Shown piece after piece: positions 63,171 to 64,000 of a stretch of 64,000 nucleotides of DNA. Made by a program: the position numbers and the translations under genes. Source of the DNA: Castanea sativa (Eukaryota > Streptophyta > Magnoliopsida > Fagales > Fagaceae); contig NC_134015.1 of the NCBI RefSeq assembly GCF_040712315.1, positions 58,419,964 through 58,483,963 of the forward strand, written 5' to 3'. The stretch's first letter is position 1; the number at the start of each line of letters is the position of its first letter. The notes under the pieces were generated by a model that was given only the letters and a program-made list of their open reading frames with translations, had not been told where the DNA came from and made no database searches.

Positions 63171-64000
63171 ACACTTCTCTTAATAGAATACACTTTTAGT
63201 AACTATATTACATTTCATTTCTAGAAAAATATACAAGAATATTATAGCAGAGTCCCAGAGTGTTAATAGGTAATTCTTTGGTATATAAAGTGATTGTGAA
63301 GAGCTCAAATTGCAATTTGATTAGTTTGTTCAAGGTATAAGTATAAATATGACTAGCATTTTCCTCAAGTCATTACAAATAGTACCTCAACCGTTCCCTA
63401 TCACAAAATTGAGTTGAATTGGATGACTCATAATATTACTTCACTTTCCAAACAGTCACATGTACAAACCATAACAATAATGTTCCCATCTGAAAGTCAT
63501 TGTATAGACACGAGTCCCTTTAGTTGAATTGAGGGGACAATCAACTAGCAAGTTTTGGGCATAATTATTCTACCAATTTCATCTCTCTTCCTTTTTCATA
63601 GGTTTACTGACTAAACCATTTAAGCCTTCTTGGCCGACCCTAAGTTGGTTAGGCCGAATTGAGGTCTCTCTTTTTAAGTGAGGAGTGAGCAAGATACAAG
63701 GATTCGTTACTATTTAGCTCTATTCAAAGTCCTCGTGGTCTCGTCTCTTCTTTGAAATTTCACGGGCTTACTATGATTGGTATTTTTTGTTCATTTTATT
63801 TAAAGTGTTTATTCGGTAAAAGTGTAATTGTATTTTTTTTTTTTAATGAAGTTTGAAAAAGGTGTATTTCAGGCTTATTAAAATAAAATAACCCAACTTT
63901 TTAGCATTTTTTTTTTCAATTTTTAGCTTTTCTCAACACGAGAAAAATGCCTCCAACCCAAACGAATAATTTTCCTCCAAAAGTGATCCATTTTCAATGA
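63171..64000. other. Gene-free end of the window
   Basis: No ORF or element recognised. A T run lies at about 63834-63844. Confidence 0.55.

Overview
The window is nuclear DNA from a flowering plant, almost certainly a eudicot. The evidence is L1-type LINE, Ty1/copia and Ty3/gypsy (Tat-like) sequences, Tourist-type and other MITEs, a TRIM, very high A+T, and a multi-exon ankyrin/PGG membrane-protein gene. A tree genome (for example Fagaceae) would fit the repeat content, but I cannot prove a species. Everything here is read by eye from the sequence; homology calls come from recognised motifs, not from searches.

Layout. 1-4270: the 3' part of an L1 LINE (+) with a broken ORF2. 4271-6051: repeat fragments. 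6057-11970: a complete gag-only copia-type LTR element (A, minus, TSD GGAAA). 12524-24070: one LTR of an old Tat-like gypsy element (E), split by element B at 13745-23655 (minus, TSD AACAT). B has gag, no pol, and a second ORF. B is itself split by a related LTR (C, 17794-20198), which holds a Tourist-like element (17916-19339, TSD TAA). This makes a four-level nest. 24100-30514: a third gag-only element (D, plus) with the same two-ORF plan, ending in an LTR that is followed by another PBS and gag start. 31426-32070: an orphan PGG exon. 33850-44139: a Tat-like gypsy element (F, minus) with gag, partial RT, two RNase H regions and integrase. It also carries an antisense plant-mobile-domain gene with its own TATA box and an intron. 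46596-56899: the one apparently intact host gene, a three-exon ankyrin-repeat/PGG protein of about 486 aa on the minus strand, with many small transposons in its 8.3-kb first intron. 57340-64000: an LTR remnant, a retroposon with a 17-bp TSD, a TIR element carrying a captured DUF212-like exon, a LINE deletion derivative, and a second Tourist-like element swollen by tandem repeats.

Main interest. Elements B and D look like gag-only LTR retrotransposons that also carry a gene cassette. In each, an array of TCGA-centred inverted repeats, like that in the LTR U3, lies next to a TATA box. About 510-520 bp downstream is the start of a second ORF. In B a 361-bp intron with good splice sites sits in the leader. 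Element F independently carries an antisense plant-mobile-domain cassette with a G-box, TATA box and in-frame intron. So two retrotransposon lineages in one window each carry an extra gene with its own apparent promoter and splicing. All these copies are decayed; the shared architecture is the finding.
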